Source: Benincasa hispida (taxonomy: Eukaryota > Streptophyta > Magnoliopsida > Cucurbitales > Cucurbitaceae). From it: a stretch of 64,000 nucleotides of DNA. The position numbers and the translations under genes were made by a program. The DNA lies in NCBI RefSeq assembly GCF_009727055.1, contig NC_052356.1, positions 6,770,002-6,834,001 of the forward strand, given 5' to 3'. This document shows, piece by piece, positions 1-11,700 of the stretch (position 1 is its first letter; every line of letters starts with the position of its first letter). The notes beneath the pieces are model-generated. The model was not told where the DNA came from. It did not search any database and was given only the letters and a program-made list of their open reading frames with translations.

Positions 1-74
1 GAACTTTGCGGTTGACTTGCTAAAGGAATCTTTAGCTTATGCTTGAGGACAAGCATTGTTTAAATTTGGGGGTG
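1..74 (+). mobile_element. Internal 3' end and polypurine tract of Athila-type gypsy element
   Basis: The sequence GAGGACAAGCATTGTTTAAA followed by TTTGGGGGTG is the characteristic purine-rich primer region just before the 3' LTR of Athila-like Ty3/gypsy elements. The body of the element lies left of the window. Confidence 0.7.
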
Positions 75-1509
75 TGATAACGGGCAGAAATGCACGTTCT
101 CATAGTGCTAAGTTCTTAAACAATGTTGGATTGTGTTGATGAAATATGTTACTTTTCCTCTATTAAGCATCAGTTTCTTAATATTGCGGTCGTATGCGTC
201 CAACGCATTAGAACAATTGATTTTTGTATTTTTTGTCCAAAATATGCGTTAACGCAATGCAAAGATTGCGATCATAGGAATTCATCAGTCCAGCGCAACT
301 TCACTGCAAGGCTTTGCGTTGATCGTGCTCGCAAACATTCGCCCAAGAAGCATCGCCACAACTTGGTCAGCGCAACATGGTGGGCACATCTGGGTGAAAG
401 GCCAATTAAGAGCGATGGGACAGAAAGTTGATGACAGTCGAATCCAAATTAAATTGACAGTCAATAACGGTCACAAAGTACATTCAACTTTATTGGTGAT
501 AATTATTCGGCGCATCAGTCAGGAATTAAAGTTGTCCCATCTGTACAACCAAAAGAGAGAAGCCGCCTTTCACCATGGATACTCTATAAATACCAAGGGC
601 ATTCTTCAGAGAAGAAGTTAACAATTTGATCAGTTCCCACGTCTTTGTTCTTAGTTTTCTTTTATTTTTAAGGCGAGCGCGAGGGAGAAAGTTTCAGTAA
701 GCTTGGGAGAGCGCCGGAAGCTCCAAGGGCTGACGCTTGCGAAAGCGGGAACATCTTTAGATCAGAATAGAGCTTTCAGTGTAAAAAGTCTCAGTTAGCA
801 AGGAATTGCTACCAAGCTTTCTACCTTTAACTTCCATTGTCATGTTGTACTCAACTCATTTATAAGAATGAAATTTCTTTCTCTATATCTGTTCACTCTC
901 TGTTATTCACGCATGAGTAACTAAATCAATTGAATGGGTTGAGAAGCATTTAGCTAGCACAATTAGGGAATCTTCATTCTTTGTGATTATCTTGTTTATG
1001 TATGCTTCATTCGTCCATTAGAGATAATCGGGAGGGTAGTCTAAGGACAGGATCTAGACTTAGGAAGGTCAGGTTACAATCTAGGCTCAAGAAAGCCAGA
1101 TTAGAACGCATAATACAAGAGAGATGTGCTTAGGAATGAACAGTATTTGTTATCAACGCATCGCATGCATCCTAGAGATAGGATATGATTGTATGCGGTC
1201 ACCTTGCTTTCATGCATTTTACATCATCGCATAGGACAAGAGTAGAGACTTAGGGATGAGCTCTATGGACATTTTGCATTCAACACATGCGCCCTAGATT
1301 TAGGAGTATCGCATTTACATTGGAAAATGACTTGTTGTGTATGGTAGTAACATGATCACATAGTCTGGCACATTCCCAAGTAGCGCTAGCTAAAGATCTT
1401 CTCAACCCGTTCATCGCATACTCATTGCATCTATCAATGCAACTATCTTTTCTTAAATCCGCCACCTTTATTTATTTCTTTTTCATCAACGCAAACAAAA
1501 AACCCAACA
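75..1509 (+). repeat. 3' LTR of Athila-type Ty3/gypsy retrotransposon
   Basis: It starts TGATAACGGG directly after the polypurine tract and ends CCCAACA, giving TG...CA termini and about 1.43 kb. A TATA-like TATAAATA lies at 585-592. Short open frames in it (for example 123-621 and 1280-1465) have no protein-like signature. The target-site duplication cannot be tested because the 5' LTR is outside the window. The exact start (73 or 75) is uncertain. Confidence 0.65.
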
Positions 1510-2744
1510 CTTATCATTATCAGTGTAAAAAACATAGCCATTTGTAGAACTGACTTCGTCATTATCAGATACCTAGTTAGCATCACAATAACCTTCTAAT
1601 ACAGCAGGGAAATTATTAAAATGTAAACAATAGTTCACGGTTCCCTTAAGATATCTTAACAGACGACGAAGAGCACTCTAATGATCCTTATCATGATTAT
1701 GTGTATATCTACTCAATCTACTAATATGCAATATCGGTCTAGTATAGTTATGAAAACATAACGCTACCTATAATCTTTGCATATTCAAACTAAGATACAC
1801 AATCACCTTTATTTTTCTTAAGACTTATACTAGCATCATAAGAAGTTCTTGCTGAAGGATCATCAAAACAATCAAACTTCTTTTAGTGTATTATCACTAT
1901 ATTCATCACATCTATCTGATCTTAACCTCTTAATCTTCTTATCTAATTGATTCTCTACTTCTGTTTTGTTTTCAGAAACATACTACCAGCTTCATCTTTT
2001 GTCTTTAAAAGATAAATTTAAGTATATCGAGAAAAATCATCAACAAAAGAAATGTAGTAATTTTTTCTACCTCTATTTGTGGTGTTTCTGAAATCAGCTA
2101 AATTAAAGTTTATCACTTCTAGTAATTCTGTACTTCTAGATGTGACAAGTATAAAAGGTTTCTTGACAAACTACGCAAATAGGACATTTACTGGTTTCAT
2201 GTGTTTCAAATGCATTAATCAATTTTAAATCCTTAAATTTCTAACTAATGCAATATCCACATAAATTCAATTAATTGAACTAAAACTTTAAGTTATGTGA
2301 GAGATGTTTCATTTAATATGATTTAAATGAAATCATTAATTAAATTTTAGTCTACCATGCCATGTATCAAGAGACTCAACTATGTAAGTAGAATTAGAAG
2401 TACTTGTATTCATCATATTTGAAACAAAGACGGTATTCAGTACAAAAAGACCATCAGCAAGATATCTCTTACCTACAAAGTCTTCATTTTTTGTGAGGAT
2501 AACCTTGTCATCTTCTAGGACAATATTAAGCCCAACCCGATTCAACAAACTCCTAGATACCAAGTTCCTATGTAAGGAAGGTACATACAATACATTATTT
2601 AAGGATAAAGTTTTTCCAGATGTTAATTTTAAAAGAACCCTCCCTTTTCTAAGCACCCCCTATTGTGGCTGAGTTACCCATGAACACACGTTCTCCGTCA
2701 GCAGTGTCCTCATAGTCATGTAAGAGCTCTCGATTTGAACAGAT
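1510..2744 (-). pseudogene. Shattered Ty1/copia gag-pol remnant
   Basis: Read on the minus strand, it gives in order: a protease tail (ICSNRELLHDYEDTADGERV), the GAG-pre-integrase region (2656-2336; LNNVLYVPSLHRNLVS), broken integrase (about 2200-1900, with a motif like VDDFSRY), then, after loss of most of RT, the RNase H region (about 1740-1510; [22 protein letters not shown]). Stops and frameshifts are frequent. The left end is cut by the Athila-type LTR at 1509/1510, so RNase H continues, if at all, outside the window. Confidence 0.8.
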
Positions 2745-3601
2745 GCTCGTAAGTACAGTTGGGCCAATTAACCATTTTGCCACTATAGTTACATCTAACT
2801 CCTTAAGTATCATTGATCCCTCTAATAAACAATACAACATAGTCCTACTACGTGTGGACACCTCTCGAGCCATGAGAACGTGTGTGACGTTACATCGTTC
2901 AAGCATCGGGATCAGCTCTTAAGGAAGCAATCTATCTACTTACCCCTGCTTCGGGGAATGAGTGAATTTCATTTTGTGTAATTGAGTTCCCAGCTCCTAA
3001 ATCAGATGAATCCTCAAAGTGGTAGGTTTGAGTTGAAGAACTGTCCACTCGCACCCATGCAAATCAAAAGACCGTCCTCAAAAGCAGAAGTTCCTAACTC
3101 ACTCAGGATTGAGGTCATGTTACCTATGGTCATCCTAGTGAAGTGAAGTCTCTGACATGAACGGCGTTATATAACGAGACGTTTACACTTCGTGGTAAGG
3201 TCTTATATAAACTCTTTGTATAAGACATCCCCGCTCGCACGTCCCCACATGAATGATCAGAATCAGACCATTCGTAGCAAGTCACAAAACTTGTAACTTG
3301 TTCTACAAAGCGGGTCGCATCCATGGCGTTACCAGGATAAGGTTTCCCTTCTATATCCATATACTACAGACTTTTGGTTATCACTTAAGACTTGATCCCC
3401 TTGTATGTCACTACATGCATGTTTAAGTTACATAATGACAACTAGGGATTTTAATTTATCAGTTTGTGGTAAAGCAAATAAAACATCCAATGTTCAAAGA
3501 CAAGTAGTGAAGAAAATATCATATATTATACATCACAAGTGTTCGTACAAAACTGTGTTTACAAACTACAGGACACGAGAGTTTAGGGCATCATCCCCAA
3601 T
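2745..3601 (-). repeat. Truncated copia LTR fused to protease region
   Basis: The minus-strand reading starts near 3600 with a TTGGGGATGATGCCCTAAA-type LTR beginning. It then follows the same word order as the B-family LTRs at 39.9, 50.4 and 54.4 kb (GGGGTAAGTAGAT, CTTAAGGAGTTAGATGTAAC, ACTTACGAGCA). It stops abruptly at 2744/2745, where protease coding begins. The LTR 3' end, primer site and gag are deleted. The open frame at 2649-2906 is therefore a chimera, mostly LTR. Confidence 0.75.
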
Positions 3602-4600
3602 GGAAATAACCTCGCTTAAGGTCCGACAAAGTTTCAAAAAGTCAAACAATAAGTGAATTGGGACTTGAGCATCCCTTAAGGCTGACCATGATCATGGGTG
3701 AATCACGGTGCCGCACGGTTGGAGAAGTAACATCTGGCACGTAGGCGTTCCAGTAGTAAAGTCATTTACCTCAAATTACTAAATAACAATTATGCAACTA
3801 TCAACATCCCTAATATAACTTCACAACCTTGAACCAAAATCTAAGACATAAGCCAAAAAAAATTAAACTAAACCTTTAAGATCAAATTCCAATGTTTCTA
3901 ATTGACTAGTTCTGAAAATTAGCATGACCCAAAAGCAAAATACAAAATCTAGGGTTTAGAACCCAATTTACAACATCAATATTATCAATTCAATGATCCT
4001 TGAAAACTTATAAAATCTTCAATAATTACCAAAATTACCCAAAAACAACCTTTTATTCTGCTGGACGGTGACAGCTCAAATCCCTTCAAGATTTCAAATC
4101 CAACCTTCTAAATCACTATTAAGTCAATAGTTAAGCCAAAAATGAATTGAGTATACAAGAACACCTTGGAACCCTTTTAAAACACCAGGATCTTCTAAAT
4201 CACTATTAAGTCAATAGTTAAGCCAAAAATTAATTGGTATACGAGAACATCTTGGAACCCTTCTAAAACACCAAGATCTTGCCCAAAACCAAATTTCGGC
4301 GAAGCATGGTGGCTTCTGGTGACCACAGAGGGTTGGACAGCATTCGAACAGGCGAATGGACGGTTGGGGTGTGCGGCGGACGAACACGTGAAAGAGAGAG
4401 AGATCAATGGGGAGAGAGAGGCCAGCGACGCAACCTACTGACGATAGCACTGGAGTCGACGGATGACGAACATGGCGGATGGTCGTGCATTGTTGACTGG
4501 CGGCAAGCGGCAGATGGGTCTGGTACACCTATAGAACTCATATTTTTCTAAAAGTTATATTACTAATTACAATAATTTTTTTAGAACTGAAATCTCATAA
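3602..4600. other. Repetitive stretch, possible gypsy LTR remnant
   Basis: No coding sequence recognised. An 87-bp tandem duplication lies at about 4105-4278 (CTTCTAAATCACTATTAAGT repeated). The GC-rich part at 4290-4520 gives short overlapping frames on both strands with no conserved motif. The composition resembles promoter ends of chromovirus LTRs, but this is a weak impression. Confidence 0.3.
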
Positions 4601-7600
4601 TTTGTATCCCAATTTTACTTTTGGATAACCAATAAACATGCATTTAATTGCCCTTGTTTTAATCTTACCTTATTTTACATGAACATAGCTTACACACTCC
4701 AAAGTTTTAAATTGGACAAGTTTGGAGGATAATGATGTATATGTTGAAGTTGTTCTTATGAAAATCAAGTACAAATTGGTTAATATAAGCTTCTGACCGA
4801 TCTTGATTAAATAAAAATAAGTTTGTTATATGTTTTGGGGTCATTTTGTGGCTTATATAAGCTTCTACTTATGAATTAGAGTTGTGAAATGAGATTCACC
4901 TTAAAAGATGTTGAACCAAGTTAAAAAAAGCTCCCTTTGAGTGTAAATCGCTACAATATTCATTTTTATTAAGCTATTATTTTATTCCTTTCATTAATAG
5001 ATTTGATTCCATGGATTCCCTAGAAAGAATATGTTAGCTTAGTGAAGTTATTATTTCACATTCTCATCCATGTTCATATAATATTTTTTTACTAAATTTA
5101 CTAATTAATTCCTAATTTAAATTGATCACTTATATTAGCATTCAAGTTAAGTCTTATGTTAGGTGACCTCGTGAGAATTTTTCTATGAAATATGTGAGTG
5201 AAGAAAGACATATTAAAAGGATATGTGTTGGTTTGTGAGAATAATCTTCACTCTTAGAAGTTGTTTAAGACAAGTAATGATAACGCTATCAAGTCTCAAG
5301 ATATGGAGAACGATATTGATGTCATCAAATATTGAATCTAAAAACTGAATCCTAGGCTAAATCCTGGACTTGGGACGTTATAGATAGTATCAAAGTAAAA
5401 CCTCTCCTATTAGGATGTGTGAAGGAGAATGATATTTTACGTCAAGAAAAAATCCTTTTAATCAAATAAAATTTATAGAGTAATTGATCTAAACTAGTAA
5501 AGATTCTTAGTATGAGTAGAAGACCAGGTCGAGCCACAAGAAGCCTACATTTAATTTCTCTAAGTTAAAGTTTAAATATGGAAAGCAGTAAAGGGGGGAT
5601 TGAGGGTAGACAAAAATTCAAAAAATAAAATACTAGAAAGTAAGAGAGTTGGTGAGAGAGTTACGAGAGATGAAGTCAAAAGCTTACTAGACTAATTCAG
5701 AGATGGTTGGACTATTTAATGGATTTCATTTATCAGATCACATAATTACGACTTCTTAGTTTAGTTGGGCATAATATTGGTACGTTCTAATCAAAATCCT
5801 ATAGGTTAATTAATTAGACATAAACAACGAACTTGCATATTTTTCGATTAGTGGCATTAAGTTTAGGGATCAATTAAGATGTAGAATCAAATTTTCCATA
5901 TTCAACTTAATGTTTTTCTATTCCCAAGATCAACTATGTAATGTGAGAAACATAGGAAGATGTTATGAATCAATACGAACACAATCAAATCTATTCGCTA
6001 TTCAATTTAAACATGCAAATTAAACACAGCACACACGAGCACTCTACACTTTAAATAACTAATCTATCACATCAATTGAACATATTTTGCACATGAATTC
6101 AAACAAGGAGTAGAAAAAATCAATCTAAGAAATCACAAGGCACAATGAAAGATTTCACAAAACCTACAAAGTGTAAGCCCAAGCAACTTCTAAATCAGTG
6201 TTTTGGGTCTAGTCGAACATTGAAATCCTAATCTCTGACATCAAAATGTCAATTACAAAGCTTCAAAAGGTAAAATTGTAAAGGCTAAAATCGGCCAAAA
6301 CCAAAAATAGAAATTCAATCTCCAATCATTTGACCTAAAATGAAATAAATATATTTATAACAGCGTTGAGAGTATCGCAACACTTGGGATAATGTCGCAC
6401 GCTTGCTGTATCGCTCATCGTTATTGTAACATTTTTCTCGAGGCTGCTATGACACTTTAGTGCAGTGTCTCGACACTTGCCTTTTGTATTGTAGCGTTTT
6501 AAACTGTTGCGCTAGAGCATTCCAACACCTTGGGCAAGGATATTGCTATAATTTTAAAAATAATTGTTAACAATTGTGCTTTTTGTAAAATTAGCTTCAA
6601 ATATATTAGTATTTAATAAATTTCAACTTTATACTTGGTAAATAATATCAAAATTATCACTTTTAGATATAATAACTAAGATAGATCTAATATTATTTTT
6701 TATTATTTATAATTATTTAAAAATAAGTATATTATATATCTTAATTTAAAATGATAAAATTAATATATATACATATAGATATATAGATATATATATATAA
6801 AATTTATTTAAAATTGCATCCGGAGAGTCTAAAAGCTAGTAAAGAATTTGATTTTAAAAAGGTGTGAAATGAACCAATGATCTAAAAGTGATTTTAGGGG
6901 AGGATTTATTCATAATCGATTTTCCAAACACAAAAAAAAAAAAACGGTAAAAGAAAATTTTCGTTGTATAACTACCAAAATATACGGTGATGGAAAATAC
7001 TAGAAAATTGTAATATTTATTATTTTGACTACCACATTTTTTTTGGATAGTTGAGTGAAGAGTTTTCTTTCGAATTATTTTTTCGATATAATATAAGTAT
7101 ATTCACAGTCAAACCCCAATCAAAAACTATATATATATATATATATAAAAATTCATTATTATGTTATTCTCTCACTCTCACCATTTTTCACTTTAAAATA
7201 CCCTTAGATTTGTGCAATCTTCAACACATCTTTATTTTGAAAAATTCTTCAAAATATCTTTTATTATGAAATATTTATCTAGATCATAGATATCAATATT
7301 TTCGTTTACTAAATAACTATATCGTTCTCATAAATTTATTAAATTTCAATATCCCAACATTCCATTAATATGAAGTCCTATCAATTTATCATTTTGAATG
7401 GGATGAAGTTTGGAATCAAATAAAACATATACAAAAATTACAAAACTGCCTCGGGCACATCAACCACGGTTAATGTGTAGCAAATATCATACTAAAAACC
7501 AAAAGTAGGACGCATTGCGAGACATTGTAGATTATGCTCAGAGGAACCATCAAATTTTCATAAGCTATGACAAAGTTTAGAGAAAATAACCTAAGACTGT

Positions 7601-8140
7601 TAAGGGTTCACCCGAATAGTTGTATGTCGTCATTTCTACTTTTGTCACAAGACTTGTCCTTATATTTACAGCGTATTTTCGTAAAGACGTACACTACACA
7701 ATTCTCAAAGAGTCTCTATTATCATATACTCATATTTAGAATTACAATCAAGTTATATATACACACGTTATTGTCATTGTTAATATAGTCTATACATATG
7801 TGAGTTTGATTATTTCTTGAGTATTTGGACACAAGATGATGCATGAGTAGAATTTAATTTTAATTAACTTTAGTTACCACAATTTTTTTTTTTTTAATTT
7901 GGTTAAGGTTTCTTGTTTTTTTTTTCTTACTAACTTTTAACCATTTGGCTAGTTGAAAATTTTACCTTAAAACTTAATTAGAGGAATGTTGCCAATTAAT
8001 ACATTCTACCCCCTAACAGAAGTACCAATATAACATTTTTAATAATTTGTAAGTATCTGATTATTTAATATGATATATCTCTTTAAATTGTTTTGTAATA
8101 ACTATCCTGCTTAGGGTATTCCCTTTGCTCAAAAATTCCA
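4600..8140. other. AT-rich intergenic DNA, no gene recognised
   Basis: It contains AT microsatellites (about 6765-6800 and 7125-7147) and retroelement-like noncoding text around 5160-5420 and 5900-6550. The ORFs at 7051-7269 and 7567-7788 are short and low-complexity, and show no family signature. Confidence 0.5.
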
Positions 8141-8355
8141 ATAACTCGACCAACCCAAACTACCCAAATCAAACCGTGAGGGTGGGATTGGGTTAGATTT
8201 ATCTTGGGTTGGGTTGCAAAATTTTTTAAAATAGAATTTCAGGTCGGATCTCTAGTTCATAGAATTTCAAACCGGGTTGATCCGACCCAATCCAGAATCA
8301 TTCTTTTAGAAATAAATAAATAAATATATATATATATATATATATATTAAGCACA
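8140..8355. repeat. GGGTTGGGTT fold-back repeat and TA microsatellite
   Basis: CCAACCCAAACTACCCAAAT is followed about 60 bases on by TTGGGTTGGGTTG, and then by GACCCAATCC. This can form a partial hairpin, a dispersed motif style common in cucurbit DNA. An (AT)n run follows at about 8325-8347. Confidence 0.45.
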
Positions 8356-8601
8356 ACAATCTACCCCGACAAAAATCAGATCTATAAAACTTTAAACTAA
8401 ACGGTCAGTAAAGTTTCAGCCTTTAAAGCAGAAACCATTTCAAAATCAGGGACAAAAACAGTGTCTCAAGTAAGAAGGCAGAACAATAAATAATTGCTCA
8501 AATAGGGTTGAAAGGCAAAACCGTTCATTCAATTAAAATCCAAACAGATGTTGAGATGCAAAAACTCGCTTTTCCACTTCAAATATAAATTAAATCAACA
8601 A

Positions 8602-8742
8602 TTATACCTTAACTTTAGATACTCTTCTCCGAGCATTCGCAAATAGGAAGAGAATAAGGAGTAAGATAAAAAGCATTACCAACGAAGGAATTTTCCATAG
8701 CTCAAAGGCAAGTGATCGATTGAGTTTGCTTTTTGTTCCATC
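8602..8742 (-). CDS. TPST: TPST last exon, C-terminal membrane anchor
   Basis: 47 codons including the TAA stop at 8602-8604, acceptor TTTACAG. It encodes a polar start, then the hydrophobic helix PSLVMLFILLLILFLFANA, then the basic tail RRRVSKVKV. This fits the type I membrane topology reported for plant TPST. Confidence 0.9.
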   Translation of the reverse strand, partial: DGTKSKLNRSLAFELWKIPSLVMLFILLLILFLFANARRRVSKVKV

Positions 8743-11700
8743 CTGTAAATTAAGAAATCATAAGATAACTTGCACCCCAAGAAATGGATACGAGATACGG
8801 ATACGACGATTTCTAAAAACTAAGATATATAATATGATAATGTTCAATCAATTATTATAATACTAATTTTAAGTTAAACTAAAGTAGATTAAAAAAGCGA
8901 GTGAGAACTTGGAGAAAAAATAATAAGAATGGCGGCATAACTGGCACCGAAGAGGATGATGGTGGTTGGGCAACAAGCGTATGGGAGACAGCAACGGAAA
9001 AGTAAAACATGAAGAATGGAGAATGAAGTCGAAGATGAAGTGAGGGGGTGTGGATCGTGAATTAGATAGAGAGAAGAATTTAGATTTGATTGCTTTTAGA
9101 GTTTTTTGCTTCTACTTTTTTTTTTCTCTTCTTTTTTTTCTTTTCTTTTTTTTTTTTTTTTTCTGGACTACCAGATTTAAGTGGTGTTTTAAATAAAGTG
9201 GACTATGGTTAGGCTTAAATTTGAGGGAAAAAAATGACCTAACGTATCCTCTTCCCTTTCACATATCTGGAAAGGGATACACGTATCTGAAAATTAAAAA
9301 AAAAAACAAATAAATAAATAATTTTTAAAAAAAAGATACTTCAAATCATGTATCGACCACATATTACTGCACAATTAAAAGTATTTATGCTTCCTAGCTT
9401 GTACTTGGTTTTGTTATATGGTGAGTTTTGTATTTTCTGGAATGTAACACTGTGTGTGCATAGAGGTCTATCCGAAGAAGTTGAGTAGGAAGATAACATT
9501 TGAAGTTGGAAGAGAAATATAAATGGAAATGAAGAATAATTTACAGAAATCCAAGAAAAGGAATGGAAAAGACTCACTTTCATATCAAGATTCCCCATCA
9601 GTTGCACATGTCTCATTGCAAAGATTTCTTGAGCATAACTAAAAAGCTCCACATCCAGGTGATTCAGTGTTCTAATCTGCTGCAGAACTTCATCAGAAAT
9701 GGAACGCCGGGCCTGCAAGAAAGCATTGAGGAATAAGAAAATCAGCAACATAAGGAACAACTACCGTTCCATAATCTCTTAAAGAGATAAGAGGCATCAT
9801 ATGAGTATTATCTGTTTCTTGTTTAATTCTTTTTCAGTGAAAAGGAAATTGAAACCATAGGAACAGTAAGAAACCAAATTATTATTTTCTTGTTCTAAAA
9901 TTGGTAAACAATAACATTATTTTCAGAAAGAAAAACAAAAAATGTGAGTGCTATTAGTTTCTTATCCATTCTTTTTCATTGAAAAAAGAAAATTGCAAAC
10001 CTAGGAACAGCAAGAAACCAATTTCTTATTTTTCGAAAACAGTAAACAATTTAGACAAAACTCAGGAAAGTGAGAAGTACGCAATAGATAATTACCAAGT
10101 GTATATGCTTCTCAAATACTAAAAACAAAAATACCCCTGAGAAACCCCCGTCAATTTTCCACCAAGGACCATGACTTAAAACAGAATGGATCAGCAAAGC
10201 CTTCAAGGGTAAGGATCCACTACGCTAAGTTTATTTTCTAGGCAGACATAAATATTTTTGGTGATAACTCCTCAACTGAATTGGCTGTCCAATCATACCT
10301 CTTTTGAAAAATTTGCAGGAGAAATCCTCTTTAAAGAAGCAAATCGACGACGTGATTGAGTCTTTAGTAGACTTGAAATGCACCCTTCATAAACTTCAAT
10401 AAGTTCTGCAACAGTCATCTGGCATGTTGAAATCAAGGAATATAAATTTTGTGTAATAAATCAAGGAATATAAATTAGACCATATATGAATTACAGAAAT
10501 GCAGTTTTTCTGAGGTGACGTACATTTTCCCTCTTTGCTTCACTTACATCTTGCACAGTAGCCTTTTCATCTAAGGTACTATTATTCTGTAACAGAAAAT
10601 GGATTAATAGAGATCCCGAATTATGTATATGATTAAAGTCATTAGACAATGGGAGAAGCTTGCCTGATCAACATTGATCTCAAGCTCAGAATCCAAATGC
10701 GAAGAGCTACTATTACCTGTACTTCAAAAAGAGATGTTAGTCAAACCACATGCCAACATTTCTCTTGATAATAAGCTATACAGCATCAAAATTGGAAGCT
10801 CATGTAACCACTAGATTGAAGTGGAAAAATAAAAATACACCTTCAAAATACTATCAATTTATAGTAGCATGGGATTGTCAAGTAAATACATAACCGACTA
10901 ATCTTTTTCACTGAAAACAGATCCAATTGGCAAAACATCCCAAATGATGGAAATGAATGTGGTCTGTTTAGATAGTGCACTTGCTAACTCAATCCATAAA
11001 CATATGACAGACAAGTAAACTTTGAACTGTCAATCAATGTAAATTAGCAACCAGCAGAATCTTAAGCAACTAAGAGGTACAATTCAAGAACCACTACTCA
11101 ACTAACTATTATAAAGGGTCCTATACGATTCGGAAAATTTTTACCCAAGTAGAAATATATAATAAATATCCACATCTTCTAAATCATTTTGTTTCTCATT
11201 CTCGGGGTCACTTTTCCTTTTTTTTTTTTTTCTTTTCGGAAAAGAAAAAGTAATCTTGAAAAGGAAGATCTTCAGCATCGTGATCCAGAAAAGGAACGAC
11301 ATAAGCCAATGTTACAAATATGAAATAACTGCAAAGATGGATGCCAAAACAGGTTTTGGAAGTTAATTCCATGCTACACATCGTTGTTGGAACTATCAAT
11401 GCCTTCACACCATGGGACTGGAGGGACCAAAACAAATGTAACAAAAATAAAGGAACATATATTTTCCTGGATGGAAAAGGATGAAATAAATAAGAGCCTG
11501 AGTGGAAATTTTGAATCTGGAAAGATTTCTATTTCCTTCCAATCATAAAAGCAATTCTCATCTAACAAATAATAATTTCTACATTTCAAGTCTCAGCAAA
11601 GCTCCAGAATAAAATTACCATACAGGTTAGACTTCAGTGGAGCTGGCCATTTATTGATAATCTGTGAAGACACAACTTCAAGAAAAATAAGCAAATATTC

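Noticed and set aside
123..621. Two overlapping plus-strand frames of about 100 codons
   Set aside because: They lie wholly inside the Athila-type LTR, overlap each other and have no conserved motif.
4195..4551. Frames on both strands in a GC-rich patch
   Set aside because: Mutually overlapping, arginine/serine-rich by composition, no domain; better explained by repeat DNA.
11208..11589. Minus-strand frames inside a TPST intron
   Set aside because: Intronic, low-complexity (poly-K, poly-F), no link in phase with neighbouring exons.
11619..11661. A possible extra TPST exon (CACAG acceptor, ATG|GTAATT donor)
   Set aside because: It would introduce an in-frame TAA after three codons, while skipping it gives a perfect frame.
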